A DNA stretch of 64,000 nucleotides from Paracraurococcus lichenis (GTDB taxonomy: Bacteria; Pseudomonadota; Alphaproteobacteria; Acetobacterales; Acetobacteraceae). How positions within the stretch are numbered: position 1 is the first letter of the stretch; each line of letters begins with the position of its first letter. Both the position numbers and the translations under genes were made by a program. The notes under the pieces were generated by a model. The model did no database searches, was not told the origin of the DNA, and saw nothing but the letters and a program-made list of their open reading frames with translations. The DNA lies in the NCBI RefSeq assembly GCF_030657435.1, contig NZ_JAUTWS010000002.1, positions 62,001-126,000 on the forward strand, read 5' to 3'. Shown here in pieces: positions 63,211 to 64,000 of this stretch.

Positions 63211-63767
63211 CCCCGGCCGATCTCGCCGGCCTGCTCGCGGCCGAGCCGCGGCTGCGAGACCCGCTCCGCGCCGTCGCCGCACTCGGCCTGCCGCAGGCCT
63301 GGATCGGCGCCGGCTTCCTGCGGAACGCGGCCTGGGACGCGCTGGCCGGCCTGCCCTTCGGCGCCAATCCGCCGGGCGACATCGACGTCGTCTGGTTCGA
63401 TACTGGCCGGGCCGATTCGGCCACCGATGTCGCGATCGAGGCCATTCTGCGCGCCGCCCTGCCGGGCGTGCCCTGGTCCGTGAAGAACCAGGCGCGCATG
63501 GCGGCGCGGAACGGCGATGCGCCCTATGCCGGCGTGGCGGACGCCGTGTCCCGCTGGCCGGAGACGGCCACCGCCGTGCTGGCGCGCTGGAACGGGGCGG
63601 GGGTGGACCTCGCCGCCCCTTGGGGCCTGGACGACCTGCTGGGCCGGGTGGTCCGGCCGACGCCGGGCTTCGCGGCCGGGGCGGTGAAGCATGCCGTCTT
63701 CCTCGCGCGTTGCCGCGAGAAGCGCTGGACCGAACGCTGGTCGGGGTTGCGGATCCTGGGCGGCTGA
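63207..63767 (+). CDS. Nucleotidyltransferase family protein (DUF925/COG3575)
   Basis: A 186-residue protein with the pattern of COG3575 nucleotidyltransferases: WIGAGFLRNAAWDALAG, then the metal-binding GDIDVVWFD, and VKNQARMAARNGDAPY. The substrate is unknown. GTG at 63207 overlaps the upstream stop and gives the family N-terminus; the frame stays open upstream but without similarity. Confidence 0.8.
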   Translation: MTPADLAGLLAAEPRLRDPLRAVAALGLPQAWIGAGFLRNAAWDALAGLPFGANPPGDIDVVWFDTGRADSATDVAIEAILRAALPGVPWSVKNQARMAARNGDAPYAGVADAVSRWPETATAVLARWNGAGVDLAAPWGLDDLLGRVVRPTPGFAAGAVKHAVFLARCREKRWTERWSGLRILGG

Positions 63768-64000
63768 CCGGCGGCGCGTGAGGCCGGGCGGGCCGGCACG
63801 GCCATTCGCCATACCTTCGAACCGTGCCGTTCGTCCGGCGGCCCGCGGGCCGGCCCTGCCGTCGTCAGTTGGGGCGCATCCAGGAGCCCGATGGTCGCCG
63901 GCGCAACCGGACATGGGCGATCGCTGCCATTCGCAGGCGGCGCCCGCGGCGCGGACGGGACGGCAGGCGCCCGGTCCGGTCAGCGGGATGCCGGAGCCGG
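63768..64000. other. Gene-free window end
   Basis: The last 233 bases hold no coding region that I can support. Short inverted repeats are present (for example GGCACGG near 63796 with CCGTGCC near 63822). The next gene probably begins beyond the window. Confidence 0.4.

Overview
The window is about 72% GC, densely packed with genes and reads like a chromosomal segment of an alphaproteobacterium, most probably an Acetobacteraceae member close to Roseomonas. That placement is an inference from gene content: five tripartite-tricarboxylate (Bug/TctC) binding proteins each beside different catabolic enzymes, a short 278-residue alphaproteobacterial flagellin, an HWE-type sensor kinase, malate synthase G and many 4-bp stop/start overlaps. 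I see no phage, plasmid, CRISPR, tRNA or rRNA signature.

Layout. 1-5455: a CzcA-type RND metal efflux operon (adaptor, cut by the window edge; pump; TolC-like channel), then a tiny lipoprotein and a DUF2459 protein. 6455-12978: an SDR/acyl-CoA dehydrogenase pair, a CinA-type protein on the other strand, and a tightly coupled TauD-like dioxygenase / FAH hydrolase / Bug / CoA-transferase operon. 13055-16989: a bicupin oxalate decarboxylase, a zinc peptidase, a PepSY-like secreted protein and a protein with three 27-residue C-terminal repeats. 17076-20157: Bug plus CitE-like lyase, then a lone flagellin gene. 20608-27458: the dTDP-L-rhamnose operon rfbCBDA followed by a 1103-residue tandem glycosyltransferase. 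27459-32745: HWE kinase, MBL hydrolase plus FAD amine oxidase, DMT transporter.

32766-45480 is almost all minus strand: Bug/alpha-beta hydrolase/LLM flavoprotein operon, malate synthase G with a small conserved-looking partner, another LLM flavoprotein, a TerB-like protein, VOC/Bug/M20 peptidase, and amidase/FAH. 45822-51286: a Crp/Fnr regulator, a RutA-like monooxygenase divergent from a polysaccharide-deacetylase-type hydrolase, and a PAS-MCP-PilZ receptor. 51490-55397: gamma-glutamyltransferase, GntR regulator and Bug. 55669-63767: mostly housekeeping or orphan genes (thioesterase, HNH, carboxylesterase, gluQ, RTX protein, rRNA methyltransferase, DUF3293, enolase-superfamily enzyme, gamma-glutamylcyclotransferase, nucleotidyltransferase).

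The main theme is scavenging of organic acids: high-affinity binding proteins feed separate small degradation modules built from CoA-transferase, FAH, LLM flavoprotein, amidase or peptidase chemistry, with malate synthase G to assimilate glyoxylate. The most unusual non-coding content is a pair of 107-bp structured elements in opposite orientation (53169-53275 and 62597-62703; 91 of 107 positions identical by hand count) and a second family of hairpins between genes (12992, 21224, 46518).
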